From assembly GCA_964059195.1 (NCBI GenBank), contig CAXKWD010000009.1:84975432-85039431 (forward strand): DNA of 64,000 bases, written 5' to 3'. Numbering within the stretch: position 1 is the stretch's first letter; each line of letters starts with the position of its first letter. This stretch comes from Ectobius pallidus. Taxonomy: Eukaryota; Arthropoda; Insecta; Blattodea; Ectobiidae. Shown piece by piece: positions 33,251 through 46,242 of the stretch. The position numbers and the translations under genes are program-made. The notes beneath the pieces were generated by a model. That model was not told where the DNA came from, searched no databases, and saw nothing but the letters and a program-made list of their open reading frames with translations.

Positions 33251-34360
33251 TTAAATTTATTACTGTACACTAGATCATAATTAAGTGCCTGAAGTTAGAA
33301 TTTGTCTTTAAAATCTGTTCTTGTGAGGGTTTTGTAATTGTGGTTTTCAATCTTCTCTTCATAGGGGCCAAATTGATGATTAGATCTTTGAAATTTATGG
33401 TGCACCCAAGGGTGAAAGGTGAATTTTGATAAGCATTTTAATCTTTGAAATTGGTACTTTCTTGTATCTGAAATTTTTCAGGGTATACTGTATCACAAAT
33501 AAGTGCCTGAATTTTTATTTGGTAAAATTTCGTCTTTCAGATCTATAAACAATGAGAGGTTTTTTGGGTTACGTTTTCTCATAGGGGCCAAAGGGATGTT
33601 TGTTCACAAAACTTTTTTATTTTTTTCTTATTTTTTATTTTTTTTTCTTATGTGTGGTGCACTTAAGGATAGAAGAGAAATTTAAACTGGTTCTTTCATT
33701 CTTAAAATTGCTTTTGCCTTTGCTTTTCACTTCTGCTTATTTACCAACTTTTACTAAGTTAATTTTTGAAATTAATCAGCAGAACTGAACCTATTCTTGT
33801 GCTACATTACCTGAATTTCTTTCTAGATCAAATGGAATTGAATTGGTTTAGGTAATTTTTAAGATTATTTTGTTAGGTTTTAGGAATTTGAGGTGCAATA
33901 GACATTTGTGGGGCCAGTGTTAAAGATTACATTGTATACTTTGGTTTTATTGATAGTGGGATGTTTGTTTTATTGATGTTATAACAAAGTCTGAATGTGC
34001 TCCAGAAGCTGATTGTAGCACTTATGAAGTGTAGACAATGTTGCTTATGTCCTGTGTAATCTTCTTTAATCTTCTTCCTTTTTTAATGCAAATATTGTAT
34101 GGTGTCCTAAGCCAGGGTTTCCCAAAGTCTAATGCAACATGTTCATTTCTTTAATGTAATTTTAAATGGAATGCTTACTTTTCATATGTAAACTTCATAC
34201 GAGTGACTTATGTACAATAGTTTTAGTTTGTCATTTCTTGAACATTTAGCATATTCATATTTTAAAATAATGTGTGATTTTCAAGTATCATTGTACCATT
34301 TGAGCATTCAATATTGATTAAAAAGAGATACCAAAGCTCAAACTACCATAATGTTTATTT
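32753..34360. other. Intergenic; low-complexity and old duplication
   Basis: A (TG)n run followed by about 33 T (33191-33245). A diverged tandem duplication of about 218 bp: AAGTGCCTGAA at 33282 and 33501, CATAGGGGCCAAA at 33361 and 33579. No gene. Confidence 0.6.
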
Positions 34361-34700
34361 CATTTCCTGAGGCTTTTCATCTCATCTCATACTCCTTGTC
34401 TGGAGGGGAGGTTTCATTACTGAAAAGAAAGCAGAGGTACAGGTAGTAGTGCCAATGACTCGACACCCCTCCAGAAGGAAATTAAGTTATTCATTATGAC
34501 ATGCAATGTTAGGAAAATTCTGTCCGAAGGCTTAATTTGTAATTTTATGACATGAGACCTTGGAAAGCTTATTCCAGATTTTTATCATTAAAAGTTTATC
34601 AACTTTGGTTGGGTTTGATCCCAGAAACCCCAATCCAGATGCAGGTACCATTATCTCAGACCACTGAAGTTGACCTGCATACACCATATGGGTATGAAAC
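34361..34700 (-). repeat. Probable old tRNA-derived SINE
   Basis: The - strand carries TGGTTGGGTTTGATCC-like complement structure: GGGTTTGATCCCAG appears on the + strand near 34610 and a C-rich mirrored body near 34400-34480. Assignment is weak; strand is uncertain. Confidence 0.3.
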
Positions 34701-35149
34701 CTTGAAGCATATGGATTAATATCTGCATTAGTATTTGTCAAAATGTTTAAATCTTTAGTAAGTTTAACTAAAAAAGTAGTCATTGATTAAATATCTTGTC
34801 TTTTGGTGTATTTTCCTCAAGACAAGTCTAATGTTGTGCATAAATGATGCTGTCAGTACAAAAGTGTTCATACACTGAAGAGATGAAAAGCATCAGAAAA
34901 TGAAATAAACATACAATAGTTTGCGCAGTGTTATATATTTTCTGTATGATTTTATAGAAGAAAGAGACCAAGTCAGGGTATGAACATGAGTATAGGAAGA
35001 TGTTACCCACTTTTTTTAATTGATGGAATTGAATTGTAAATTTGTGGAATACATATAAAAAGTTTTGATAATACAGCAAACTTGTGATTATCTGTACAAG
35101 GTTTTTCCTCCCTTTTCAAAACGTTTTTTTATATGGTAACACAAGCCTT

Positions 35150-35300
35150 GCCAATCAAGGAGAAGAGTGTCTGGCGATTACCAGCACCCAGGTCATTTTT
35201 ACTGCTATGCTGACTTCATTGGTGACATGAGCTGCCACACCTTACCGGCTGGGGCACCACAGCCTCCCGACTCTCATCAAGAAAGATAGGCCTCAAGAAA
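35150..35300. repeat. GC-richer unclassified repeat fragment
   Basis: Stands out by composition (ACCAGCACCCAGG, CTTACCGGCTGGGGCACC). Probably interspersed repeat; not identified. Confidence 0.3.
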
Positions 35301-35614
35301 CCCTTTGCCTAAGTAAATACAGAAGTACCACACCTTTGTATATTATTGTTAATGAAAACTCCCCAAAAATAACAAGCATTCTGACAAATTTAGTTACATT
35401 TATACCCTATTAAAATCACATTAGAACATATGTTCACTTGGCCTGAAGCTAGAATATTAATAATAAATTCTAACATTCGAATTATCCGTGTTTTTTTTAT
35501 TTTTTAATTATTTGTGCATTTCACGACCCCACAGATAGTTAGAAGTTTGCTGTAGTGATAATTTTTTTTTTTTTTAATTTAGTGAATAAAACTTCAGGAC
35601 ACGTCTAATTGTTA

Positions 35615-35815
35615 GTATTGCTGACTATGGAGCCACAGACCCTGGTTCGATTCTCTTTACTTCCTAGGATTTTTCTGAGGTGGAGAGGTCTGAAATATGG
35701 TGCAGAACAACTATGGAACGACTTGTTAAAGAAGTAGCTGCTCCGGTTTCAATGCAGTAGATGATCCATTGGTTGGGTAATAGGCCTTTTCCCATCATAG
35801 GATATAGCACCAAGA
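35615..35815 (+). repeat. tRNA-derived SINE, family 1, divergent
   Basis: GTTAGTATTGCTGACTATGG followed by a B box GGTTCGATTC, then GATTTTTCTGAGGTGGAGAG and AAGAAGTAGCTGCTCC, matching the body of the copies at 50056 and 55318. The + strand is sense. Confidence 0.65.
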
Positions 35816-36336
35816 AATTTAATTACAATGTAAATTTGAAATATCTTTTGGCTGCTTGTGAATTTACAAAATAAATTTTAATTATTTACAGGAGAGTTTT
35901 GAAAACTCGGCGTATTGTGGGCTGTGGGGTGCTGAGTTATGAAAAATAAAGTCATAATAGTTGTTTATGTTCAAGCAAAGAGCTGTTCTTGCAATGCATG
36001 GGCAATATAAAGAATCATATCATTTGAATCAGAAAGAATCACTAATTTGAAATATCTCTTACATATTTTATTAAATAATATTGCACATTTTTAATATGTT
36101 TACCAGTGCTGCCTTAAAAGGTTTTTACAAAAAGTGTGTTTAACATTTCCATGAAACCTAAAAGCAATAGTATGCTATGAAAGTAAAATTCCTAATTGTT
36201 AATAGATTGCATAAATAAATAATATGCAATTTTTGCCATGGACATTTTTTAATAAAACCAAAATATTTCAGTTTCTATCTTTTAGTTTACTGCTATTCAA
36301 AAAGATTACAGCATAATCAACATGAACTTTCATTAA

Positions 36337-37014
36337 GGGCCGGTATTATAATCATGGTTTAACCTCCAGTTTTAGTTTAAACTTTAGTTTTTCAGATTTA
36401 TGCGTATTATAAACGATAACTACAAGTTAATCTTAAGTTTAACCTAACTGGATCTTTTCTACCGTTTAACCTACAGTTTAAGACGTAATAATTATTTTAA
36501 TGAAAATGGCTATAAAAACACGATTATAAGACAGTATTATGGCTCAATTTCGGATACAACATCCTATGAGAAGATGAGACAAAACTCAAAGTAATTCTAT
36601 TTGTTTACTTTCCGAAAAGGAAAGAAAATAGAAGGTTGTATTGTGAAACAAATGCTAATACAATATCAGTTTTATGAGCAATGAATATCTATTTATTTTA
36701 GCTGTGATTGAAATAAACTTACACTGAGCAAAACTGAATTCAATTTTCATTTAACCGTTTCTTTAATAATAACATTTCTAGCTTCAATTTGTCTTCATAC
36801 AAACAAACAAAATTAATACAAGCGAATTAGCACATCTTATTGTTTTTCTTTTATTTCCAAGGCCAATTCGTCTTCTTTTTTCAGCCAACAGGTCTACCAA
36901 CACCATTGCACTACGGTTTAACTTAACCAGAACATTATGAAACGGCAGCTAGAGTTAAACTTTAGATTAGGTTTAACTTAATCTAAAGATCAACTTTGTT
37001 TATAATACCGGGCC
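36337..37014. mobile_element. Harbinger-like MITE
   Basis: Ends GGGCCGGTATTATAATC and its counterpart GATTATAATACC-type GTTTATAATACCGGGCC, flanked by TAA on both sides (36334-36336, 37015-37017), the 3-bp target typical of PIF/Harbinger. 678 bp; subterminal regions are rich in TTAAACT/AGTTTAA words in both orientations. No transposase. Confidence 0.75.
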
Positions 37015-37208
37015 TAAATTACATTCGTCCATTTGGGTGTGATTAAATAAAGTATGGGAAACAGATAGGAATTTCCCATTAAGAAGAAAGATATTCCCCT
37101 ATCTATACTGACCTAAATTTTATGAAAATTACAAGATTATTTTTATAGATATTATCTACTAGTATTCTTACAAGGTACAGAGCTACTGAGAGATGAGTTT
37201 CTAGAACT

Positions 37209-37378
37209 TTAAACTAAACTCCTTGGTGCTACATCCCTTGTGGGACAGGCCTCCCATCTGACCGCTGCATCATTTACCATGGGCAGATGAGAGGATTGGG
37301 GGGCATGTGGTCATCTTACCCATGGCTGTTCCTTTCTGCAGATCCATGATCAGCAATGCTAACTGTGAGACTGGAGCC
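37209..37378 (-). repeat. tRNA-derived SINE, family 1, internally deleted
   Basis: The - strand reads GTTAGCATTGCTGATCATGG, then the 3' body with CCACATGCCCCCCAATCC and GGGATGTAGCACC. It is flanked by TTCTAGAACT (37199-37208) and TTCTGGAACT (37379-37388), a 10-bp duplication with one change. Confidence 0.7.
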
Positions 37379-37388
37379 TTCTGGAACT

Positions 37389-40300
37389 CTATTATAGCGA
37401 AATTAAATATCTGAATGTTCTAGTTGGCTCTAAAAAATACCGTAAAATAATATGGTCGTAAACTAGCATTATGTGAATGTGTCATCATGAAAATGAATTT
37501 CTTATTATATGGACGTTGTAACTTGACTCTTGTAAACACTTATAAAAATATCTCTTTCTTCTAAATAGCTCAGAAATTGCAGGATGTGTGGAATTCTTAC
37601 ACTTGATATCATAATTTTCTACTAATTTATACTGGTTACAGTACTGTATTAAGTATTAACCAGTATAAGAGAATCAGTCTTATCTTCATCATATGAAAAA
37701 ATCAGAACATAGAGGAAGCCTATTAAAAGCTTTTTCTTTACATAATTACTATGTATTAATTGAATTATTCATGTGGTTGTAGACTAAAAGTGTACTTTAA
37801 AACTAAAGAAAAAACTGAAAACTTTTATGTGACAGTTTTAAGATATGGCAATGTACCAGCAGGTAAAAATGTGATGTAATCATGTTTATTAGCAATTTCT
37901 ACTTAATTTTAATCCCTTAGCATCTTCTACCACTCCATACATTCACGCTAAAATTTCATTAAGGCATATTTTAAATAAACATAAAAAATGAATCATTCAG
38001 CTAAAGATGGATGCCAGTATCATTTTTACATTTGTTCTTCTGTCCAAAGGAAAAAAAGGCAAGGTTTCAAAAATGTCTGCCTAAAATGACAGAAGAAAGT
38101 AATATATGTCAGTATGACAGCCCAGAAGGGATCCTTCTCCCATCTTGTGGTGCCTTTTCAGTTTTTTTAAATGTCGTTATTATAGCTCGAAAGGGATTCT
38201 TCTGATATCTTTTGGTGTTTTCCTCTTTAGTTTTTTAATGCCCATGTGTCAATATTACGCCATCTCATGGTGCCTCCATAAACCAGCAGTTTTTACCTAT
38301 GAGTTTCTGCATTATGTCAGTTTGCCCACAACTCTTTTTATGTCAAATACTACCCCTGTATTTTATTTGATGATTGAATTACGTGTCATTCTACTTGACA
38401 ATGACAAGGGTGTTGTGTTTGTTTAACAACTAAACCACACCCTTTCTTAATTTTTTTTTTTCACTCCCTCTCTTTCTTTCTCTTAAGAGTTCACGTCTCA
38501 AGTGAAACATGTTTTAGGTGGTGTGGCCACCACTAACCTAAGCCGCTGACACACTCGTATTACAAGCTGTTCCAATTTCAAACAGTGCATGGGGCCTTTA
38601 ATCTTTTTTCATATGAATCTGAACTTACTGACAATGGCATGGTCTTAAAATTCATGCATTTTTTAATTGACATATTTTGACGTGTTTTTTTTTTGCCCCG
38701 AACATTGTTCTACCTGACAATTGTTTATTGCCCCATTTACAGGTATTTTATTGACTTCTTACTTTAGAACTTCTTTGTGAAACTCAGTTTCATTGTTCTC
38801 GAAATATCTTTAAACGCATGGGCCATGTTCACAAAAAACTGTCAGTAGTAACTGACAATTTTGATTTTATTTCATACCATTCCACAAGAGAGGGGTGACT
38901 TGAAAATCAGTAGGGTAATGGTATCTTCCTCCGTACGGCTGATTCTCTGCATTGCCAGCGCTCAATCAGCGAACATTACCCAAAAAGATAAAATGAAGTA
39001 TTATAGTCAAGAAGATTAACCGATGCTGGCCGGCTTTTAATTTACGACAGTTTAATCTTAACTATTATTACAAACTGCAGAAATGTTGAGGTGCTCTAGA
39101 AATTATGAAAAAGATTCTGAAGAAAATTTTACTAGTGTGTGCATATTGACTGCCGTGTCGATTGTAGCAAAGCTATCGATTTTCATTTTGGGAGAACAGC
39201 TGATGATATATTGGACCAAAACACACTCCCTTGTGCATAGCCAGAAATAATAGTATAGAAATGCTACTTGATAAAACTTTTTTAATAAATAATCGGCTTG
39301 TGGACATTGGCTGTACTGAATACGTCTGATGGGTTTTACCTTACGTGTTGTACCAAGCAGTGATTTGATTCATCAATGTCAATCTCTATAGTTTTCACCC
39401 TGTTGTGAATGGCTAAATTTATGTGATACAGGTTTTGTTAACTTCGTAAGTTTAGTGTCCAGCTTGCATTATAAATTATAAGCAATCCTCTGCAGGTTTT
39501 TTACACTGAATGAACAGTAAGTCTGATATATTACTAGTGATATTGTGGCTCTCTAAATATGTTGCCATCCATATTAAATTCATCATTGACTAAATTCAAA
39601 ACTAAGTCCCCATGATAGTTTTGTACTTGTCCACAAAACATAGATGGTATGAAATTAGTATTGTTTCTTTGTCTAGAAACTTTGTGTCATTCAAGATCAA
39701 ATTGTTGTAAAATAATTATCATGTGTGTGATGCATCAGGGAGTTTTTATTAATTATTATAGATTTCAAGTTCTGTGAATAGCTTCTATTTAAAAGAGAGT
39801 GAATAGGAGAGCATTTGCGATGAAATGTTGTTATAACGAACACTGAAATAATTGGAATTTCCACATTAATGGAATTATTTTTTCTGTCCCAGCCAGATTT
39901 CAGTTTAAAAAATACCAGTACAGCGGAAATTTCAGTTAACACAGTATAATTTAGCCCTCCTAAAAACGTTTACATATATGGTATAATGCAGTATTTTGAG
40001 TCTCGATAGTTCAATTTTACTGTGTATCCAAGCTGAAAATTTGAATTAACTAAAATAATAAATCATCAGTTTTCAGTGCAAAAGTAATAACTGCCTTATA
40101 TGAGACTAGACACTGACAGAAAATTGACAATTTTTTAAAAAAATGTAATGAAAGGTGTATGCTTTCACTACTGGTGAAGTAGGTCCTACAATATTTAACT
40201 TAAGTAGTTTTAATTTTCAAAACATCTGACAATATCTTTCTGTGTAATGCAAGCGGTGTGTTTTTGTTTTCTAAACTACTGTGTTGTAACATTTAACACA

Positions 40301-41703
40301 AATGTTTTCATGTACAAAGACTTCATGTAATTTCATCTTGTAAACAATTTCATCCAAGCTCCAGGTAGTCTCTATCCAATCCACCTTGAATTACCGAGAC
40401 TCTGTTGTATAGTGATACTTAACATATTAACTAAGAGACCATTTGTAAAACAACAGTTGTTCTGTTGGCATCCCTCAGTATATATTATGTTTATTTCATT
40501 AGTTAGCTTTATTTCTGGCAGCTTTCTAATGGAGGAGCTGAAATAAATTTTCAAATATTATATCATCAATTATATCAAGATCGATGGTATCATTTCATTT
40601 CATTTCAATTTATTCACCAGAAGAATCTTGTTACAAAATTCATGGTTTCGTCACTTAAGTCTAATACAATATATGATACAGCTTGTTAACACTGAGATAT
40701 AAAATACTTATATTAGGATTAAGAGGAAATCTCTCCTTCAAAAAGCATAATTAAGCATAACTAAATTGGTAAGTCTACCATCAAGTCATACTTGCTATGA
40801 ATGCCGTACACATTAAGATGTAACTTTTAGCCATATATAATGAATTTTCAGTTTAACGGGTTTCAGTGTAATGAAAATAATTATACAGATGCTGTGATTT
40901 CATTGTACTGGTATTTCATTTTTTATAATTTTTCAGCAAATTCTTTGTCTACCAGTGATTGTCCACATGAATTCAGAATACATTTAATTTTAAAATTATG
41001 CTTGAAAAATAATTTAAGATGAAACTCTTAAATGTCATGTACAAAACTTAATTTCTTTAAATTAGTGTAATACCTATGACTGTCTAAAAGGTATTTGCTC
41101 CCAGCCATAGAATTCAAAACACAGTAATATGTAAATGAAGGGTTATTGATTGAAGATTTGTAAAAACTGCAGGTCCATCCCTGAAATAGTTTAAAATTCA
41201 GTAGCAGCCTATGGTTTCCCTTTATTTATTTAATATAAAACAGTGTTGTTCAAAAATTGAAGAAGAAAGGGGAGGAAACAGCCCTCCAGCATGTTATTCA
41301 AACCTACACTGCCAAGAAATTGCATAGCAAATTATAGTGAAAAGTTAAAATAAGATAAAGAGAATGGTAAAATTATTCTTATGCATCAGTATGTTTCATG
41401 TGCATTTGTACGAATTAAAGGTAACTTATAGTGTATAATGAAATGCGGTAAAACCTGGTTAATGTGTTTCAAAAGGTTTTTACTAAACTTTAGATTCCAT
41501 TATTTTTACTTCTATTGAGCAGCTACAGGAATAAATGAGATGTTCACCGTCCAGCTTTGTTCTGAGTTTTCACAGGATGTGAATTATAAAACACATAGTA
41601 ATGGATATCACAATATTGGCTGCACAATTATATTGTTATGAGTTCAGACATGTCTAGTTTTCAGTTGTAATAATGAATACTAACACTCAGTATATTGTGC
41701 TCC
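37389..41703. other. Intergenic, mostly unrecognised
   Basis: 4.3 kb, AT-rich. A weak ~64-bp imperfect repeat lies at 38125-38275 (ATCTTGTGGTGCC-like words). A short LINE-like 3' tail occurs at 40593-40720. No host gene is seen on either strand. Confidence 0.5.
40593..40720 (-). repeat. Short LINE 3' tail fragment
   Basis: CATTTCATTTCATTTCAATT then TTATTCACCAG resembles the repeat-plus-TTTATTCA ends at 24279 and 56062, read as a LINE tail on the - strand. Only about 120 bp. Confidence 0.4.
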
Positions 41704-41707
41704 TTAA

Positions 41708-42939
41708 ACCCTTTGCCGGTTATGATTTAAATTCTCTTGCACGGCTGTAATAACAGTGTTTTCTAAACTGGGTATTTAAATTTTTAAGACGAGGAGCCTA
41801 AATGCACCTCTTCAAGCAAAATAAGATATTAAGAAAACAAAGAAAGCTAAACATGTAATTCCTTTTGCACTTTCATTCTGAGATATCCATATATTTTTAT
41901 TTGTACTCGCCCTAATTTTGTATTTCCATATTTCGCTTCTGGTGGTATTTCAAAAGCAGCCCGTTCTGCAGAGTGATAGATTGCATTGCTTACATTTGAA
42001 AATATTCTGGTTCCCCCTTCCAGAAGCAGCTTTCATTTTATTTTGATTACATAAAGCACACACTTTAGCCCAACCTGGTATTTTCACAAGACTGTGTAAT
42101 AGTATATTGCGACACAAGGGCGGAAAGGCACGTTTACAGGTCGAGGAAACAGATTGAAAACCCGAGGCATCTGCCCGTGTGTTGCATGCTATTTTTTGCA
42201 CGACGGTTACTTATATCAATTTAATTATATTAATTGCTATATTACCTGAAAATATTATGTATATACACTATTGAAGATTTATGTTTATTTCAGAAAGTGA
42301 TTCGCATTTGTCATTGTTTATGGCAACCGAATATTTATAAAGCGGGAAGGCCTTGGTCATTACAGCCCGCAAATAAGTGTTTGTGGGCGGTAAAGTAACT
42401 TTCCGCCCATCGCCCCTAGCAACAAGTAACTTTCCACCCGTGGCCCCTAGCAACAAGATTGCGTGTGGTAATGTCAAGTTACGATCCATGTAAACAACTT
42501 TCGTAAGTAACACTTACTAGCTAAGGAGTGCAAAAAAGTTTTTGGGATGCAGTACAAATGTAGTAACTTTTTTTCTGCCTGTATGCTTTGTTTGCAAGAC
42601 GTGAAAATCTCCAGTCAGCTGTACTAAGTTGAGCTGAAGGTCGGCTCTTGGTTATTTAGATCGTGGACAGTGAAACTGTTTACAATACACACATTCGCTC
42701 AAACAAAAATAACTTTGGAGGAGGGATTTTGTACTTGCATCCTCATGGGTAAAGACTGTGTTTATTATTATTTGTGCAATAAGGAAAACTGGCTGCAATG
42801 TTTGTTGCATAAGCGGAACACTGTCTGTTTTTCTATGACCCATTCTGAAGTCTGGAGATATAGTCTCATTTTTCTTTCAACTTATTCATTTAAAGCGTGC
42901 TTAGAAGGAGCTTTTCAGAACGTTTAGCACGACACTGGG
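41708..42939 (-). mobile_element. Deleted piggyBac element
   Basis: TTAA lies at 41704-41707 and 42940-42943 with CCC-starting ends (ACCCTTTGCC left; right end reads CCCAGTGTCG inward), spanning 1232 bp. The - strand retains a transposase C-terminal Cys-rich domain (41950-42090). Most of the transposase is lost. A ~31-bp repeat (AACTTTCC..CCCCTAGCAACAAG) is duplicated near 42398-42458. Confidence 0.65.
41950..42201 (-). pseudogene. PiggyBac transposase Cys-rich C-terminus
   Basis: WAKVCALCNQNKMK, then FKCKQCNLSLCRTGCF and stop match the C-terminal zinc-binding domain of piggyBac transposases (CxxC..CxxC..LCxxxCF). The upstream residues in this frame are not recognised as transposase. It cannot act alone. 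Confidence 0.75.
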
Positions 42940-42943
42940 TTAA

Positions 42944-44815
42944 AATCTCGAGTGTTCTGGAGTGTTAGGGATGGCAAAGAGATTATATGAAAATGAGTCT
43001 ACTTTTGTACAATTCATGGTTGGAAGAATACAGCATTCAGGCTTTTGGGGCACTGGCAACAAAGAAAATTAAAACAGGAACAATAGAAAATATATAGATA
43101 ACGTCTGAGATTAGGAAAATCTGTTGATGGTATATTCTTTTCCTACATTCTCTTCTTGGAGTCCAAAGAATGGCAAACAATCATACTAAAAATTGGCATT
43201 TCTAAGAATGACCTTAACTCTTTATGGCCATAGTTCAATCAATTCCCCCCCCCCCCATTTAGTGTAAACTCATCAGCCGTTGTGAAGCGATGAGAATAAA
43301 CACACTATGTTGCTTATGATTCACATCCCTTGAAAACTCAGCATTATAATGTCCAAGAAATCAGGTATGTTTTACAAGCAAATAGGGAGGGAAAATGTAT
43401 GTATGGTTGTCCAAAATTCTGATTGGAAGGAAGTAATACATGTTTGTTTTCTCAAAACAAATGTTCAGCCTGATTTAATTAGGTTTTACTGTAGTGCTTG
43501 TAAATAAGTGGCAAGAGATTTATTAACTTAAATGTTTTATTGTAGTATTTCAGTACAATTTGAATTGAATTTGGTACAAAGATATTGAGTTAGGTAATGA
43601 GTACGTGGTAGGTTAGGAAAATCCAAAATCTGTGAGAACAGAAGATTGGAATTGTAAGAAGAATAGTATTGTGCTGTTTCAGTATTTGATGATTAGAATT
43701 GTCTACTAGTCCTCGTTGTTTGTTCTGTAGGACTTTGATGTTTTGAAGATTTGATCAGAAAGTAATTGCTATTTTGATCTGTAACTGTTTTTCTGGATGT
43801 TTAAAAATCAGTGTGTCTAGTCTGAGAGCTTGTTTAAATATCCAGGATTGAAATTTGTACAACACTGAGAAATTACGAGTACTTACAGTAGAATATGCAA
43901 GATGTGAAGAAATGGAATAATTACAAGACTTTCTAAAACCAGAAATGCAGTGAAAAGAACTATATTTTAAGATGATAATGATGTTAATCTTCTAAATACT
44001 AGTGTTGAGGCTTGCTTTTTTTCATACACTTAAAAAGAACTTTCATTTAGAAGGTAGCAACAGGAATTAGAATATAAATTTAATTTATGTGCAGTAATAA
44101 AACTACAAGAAGTTATGAATTTTTCAAGTCCCGACACAAAAGTATGATTTTGTTTAAATATAGTTTTCTTTCACTGTACTTACTACAAACAGGTGCTGTG
44201 CATACTTGGCACAAAATTTTGAGACTTCATAGAAGTCCGCATAACACTGTGCCTAACTTTTTGAACATTTTAGAAGTATACATGAAGTATCTATGAAGGC
44301 CTTAAATTTGTGTCATGTATAACACAAATGCGTGATAAATGTGTTCATATCTTTCCTTTTTCTTCCCTCTTTCCTTTTCTGTATGGAGGAAAGATAAAAT
44401 GTGTTTCAGTCCTGATAACTCATTGTTTATTATATTCACAACTTTTAGAAGTGATAAAAACTTGTGTTATAGTACTTGTTTGAATTTTTTTGGGTTCACA
44501 ACAGATCCATTGTCCTTGAAACCAGTGGTATTATTTTGACTGAGTCAGGTCCAACTCATATATCATAACTAGACCTCAGAATTTTAGGAATCAAAAAGGA
44601 TAGGCCACAAAATTGTTAAATTGGTCATAGTAATAGGTCACAAAATGATATTATATTACATAATATTAGGTGCTAAACATTGAAAATTTTTCGTTTTACA
44701 TGTAGGAGCATTATATTTTATTCATGTTTAGGACTGCAGTAAATAACCAAGACTTTTTTCCAAGTTTATTCCAGTTAGGCTTAGGCTGTTGTCTTAAAAT
44801 CATTTTGAAAGCCGA
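42944..44815. other. Intergenic, nothing recognised
   Basis: AT-rich with a C run near 43246. Open stretches lack coding features. Confidence 0.55.
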
Positions 44816-44817
44816 AA

Positions 44818-44890
44818 ATACCTAACTCTGTGGCTCTACATCCCTATTGGGGACAGCCTACCATCTGACTGCTGTGTCATCTGCCAGATG
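44818..44890 (-). repeat. SINE family 1 fragment
   Basis: GTGGCTCTACATCCCTATTG and GACTGCTGTGTCATCTGCC match the 3' body of the family. No head is present. Confidence 0.55.
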
Positions 44891-45106
44891 TGTTAATGAA
44901 GTTTAATAATTCATTGTTAATGAAGTTTGATAATTCATTAACACATCACAATATAAAGCATGTTATTCTACTTCTGAAATAACTTAAAAAGTTATTGTAC
45001 CAGTAGGCCTAATCGCCATTGGAAGTTTAATTATTGAGGATCTCTGAGCTGCAATACTTGACCAGCAGACTCAATAAATTGTTTCGACTTTCGTGATACC
45101 TTAAGA

Positions 45107-45190
45107 TTATTATTATTGTTGATGTTGTTGTTGTTGTTGTTATTACTACTACTACTACTACCACTACCACCACCACCACCACCACCACCC
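45107..45190. repeat. Compound trinucleotide microsatellite
   Basis: ATT, GTT, ACT and ACC blocks follow each other directly and run into a SINE fragment. Confidence 0.9.
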
Positions 45191-45310
45191 GACCGCTGCG
45201 TCATCTACCACAGGCAGATGGCAGGATTGGGGAGTACAAAAGATTTTATCATCTTCTGCCATTATGGATCCTGCAGAAAACTTTGTGGAGAGATATTTGG
45301 ACTCAATTCA
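45188..45310 (-). repeat. SINE family 1 fragment
   Basis: GACCGCTGCGTCATCTACC and CAGGCAGATGGCAGGATTGG match the family body; the remainder decays toward 45310. Confidence 0.65.
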
Positions 45311-45339
45311 GGGAGTGTAAAGCAATACTGCATTTAAAA

Positions 45340-46240
45340 TCTTTATCAAATTTCTGTTATATATATGAAAAAAACTATTTATTAATCTGATTTTGTACAT
45401 TGTATGCATTGTATTTGCTTTCTTGTCATTAATTATTGAACTGTAGTGAAAATGAGACATTAATTTAAGGAAGAAGCAATCTAATACAAGGGGGTTTTAT
45501 ACCTTTTAGACCACCCTCCCGGTTTCAGTAAATATGTGAGCAACAGAGGGGTCTAAAATGTTTGTTTGTTCATATATCAGATTACCCCTAACACTCATGA
45601 ACAATGTGACAACATTTTCTTCTGGCTGATTCCATGATGAAACAGTTGGTAGGCAGTAAGAAAAATCTATGAGAGAACTCTCATAAGAGGATTATAGAAA
45701 TACAACAGAGATGGCAGACTATAGCAAACACAGCCCTGGAATCGTGTTTTGGTCCCCTCTTACACTATCCAACAATAGCCTTTGCCCCTATATGGCTCAG
45801 TTAATTGCAGTTCTCTCATCTGAGCAATGTCTCCATCCTTTCAACCAAGCACCACCTAGTTTTCGTATTGCCATACATTGCTACATTACCTAGAACTTAT
45901 TTCAAGAGCTCGCTTGGTACTTAGCTTAGAAAGAGAAAGTTCCTTGAAATGTTTTGTTCTAGGTAGGGTAACTACAAATTTTTTAAAAATAATCATCTTG
46001 GAACCTTTTCAGTTATTCGTTAGGGTTTTGTCGTATGAGCTGTCTCATAATTTGCTTGTTAGTATTTCTCCATCATGGATCTCCAGTTTATTCCTCTCCT
46101 TTCCATGTCACCTCACAATTTGTTCAGCCATACTTTCCATTTGATCTCCTTTCAACTACTGACCTCTCATTGTAGACATTTGGTGGTTTGCAATCATTGT
46201 ACATGTCCAATTCATTTTGATCTTGCTCACCTTGTTCACA
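45340..46240. other. Intergenic, nothing recognised
   Basis: No coding features or element boundaries recognised. Confidence 0.5.
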
Positions 46241-46242
46241 TA

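Noticed and set aside
38011..38426. Overlapping frames of 64 and 93 residues
   Set aside because: No coding features, no homology recognised, AT-rich spacer with weak repeats.
45116..45337. Leucine/proline-rich 73-residue frame
   Set aside because: Translation of trinucleotide microsatellites followed by a SINE fragment.
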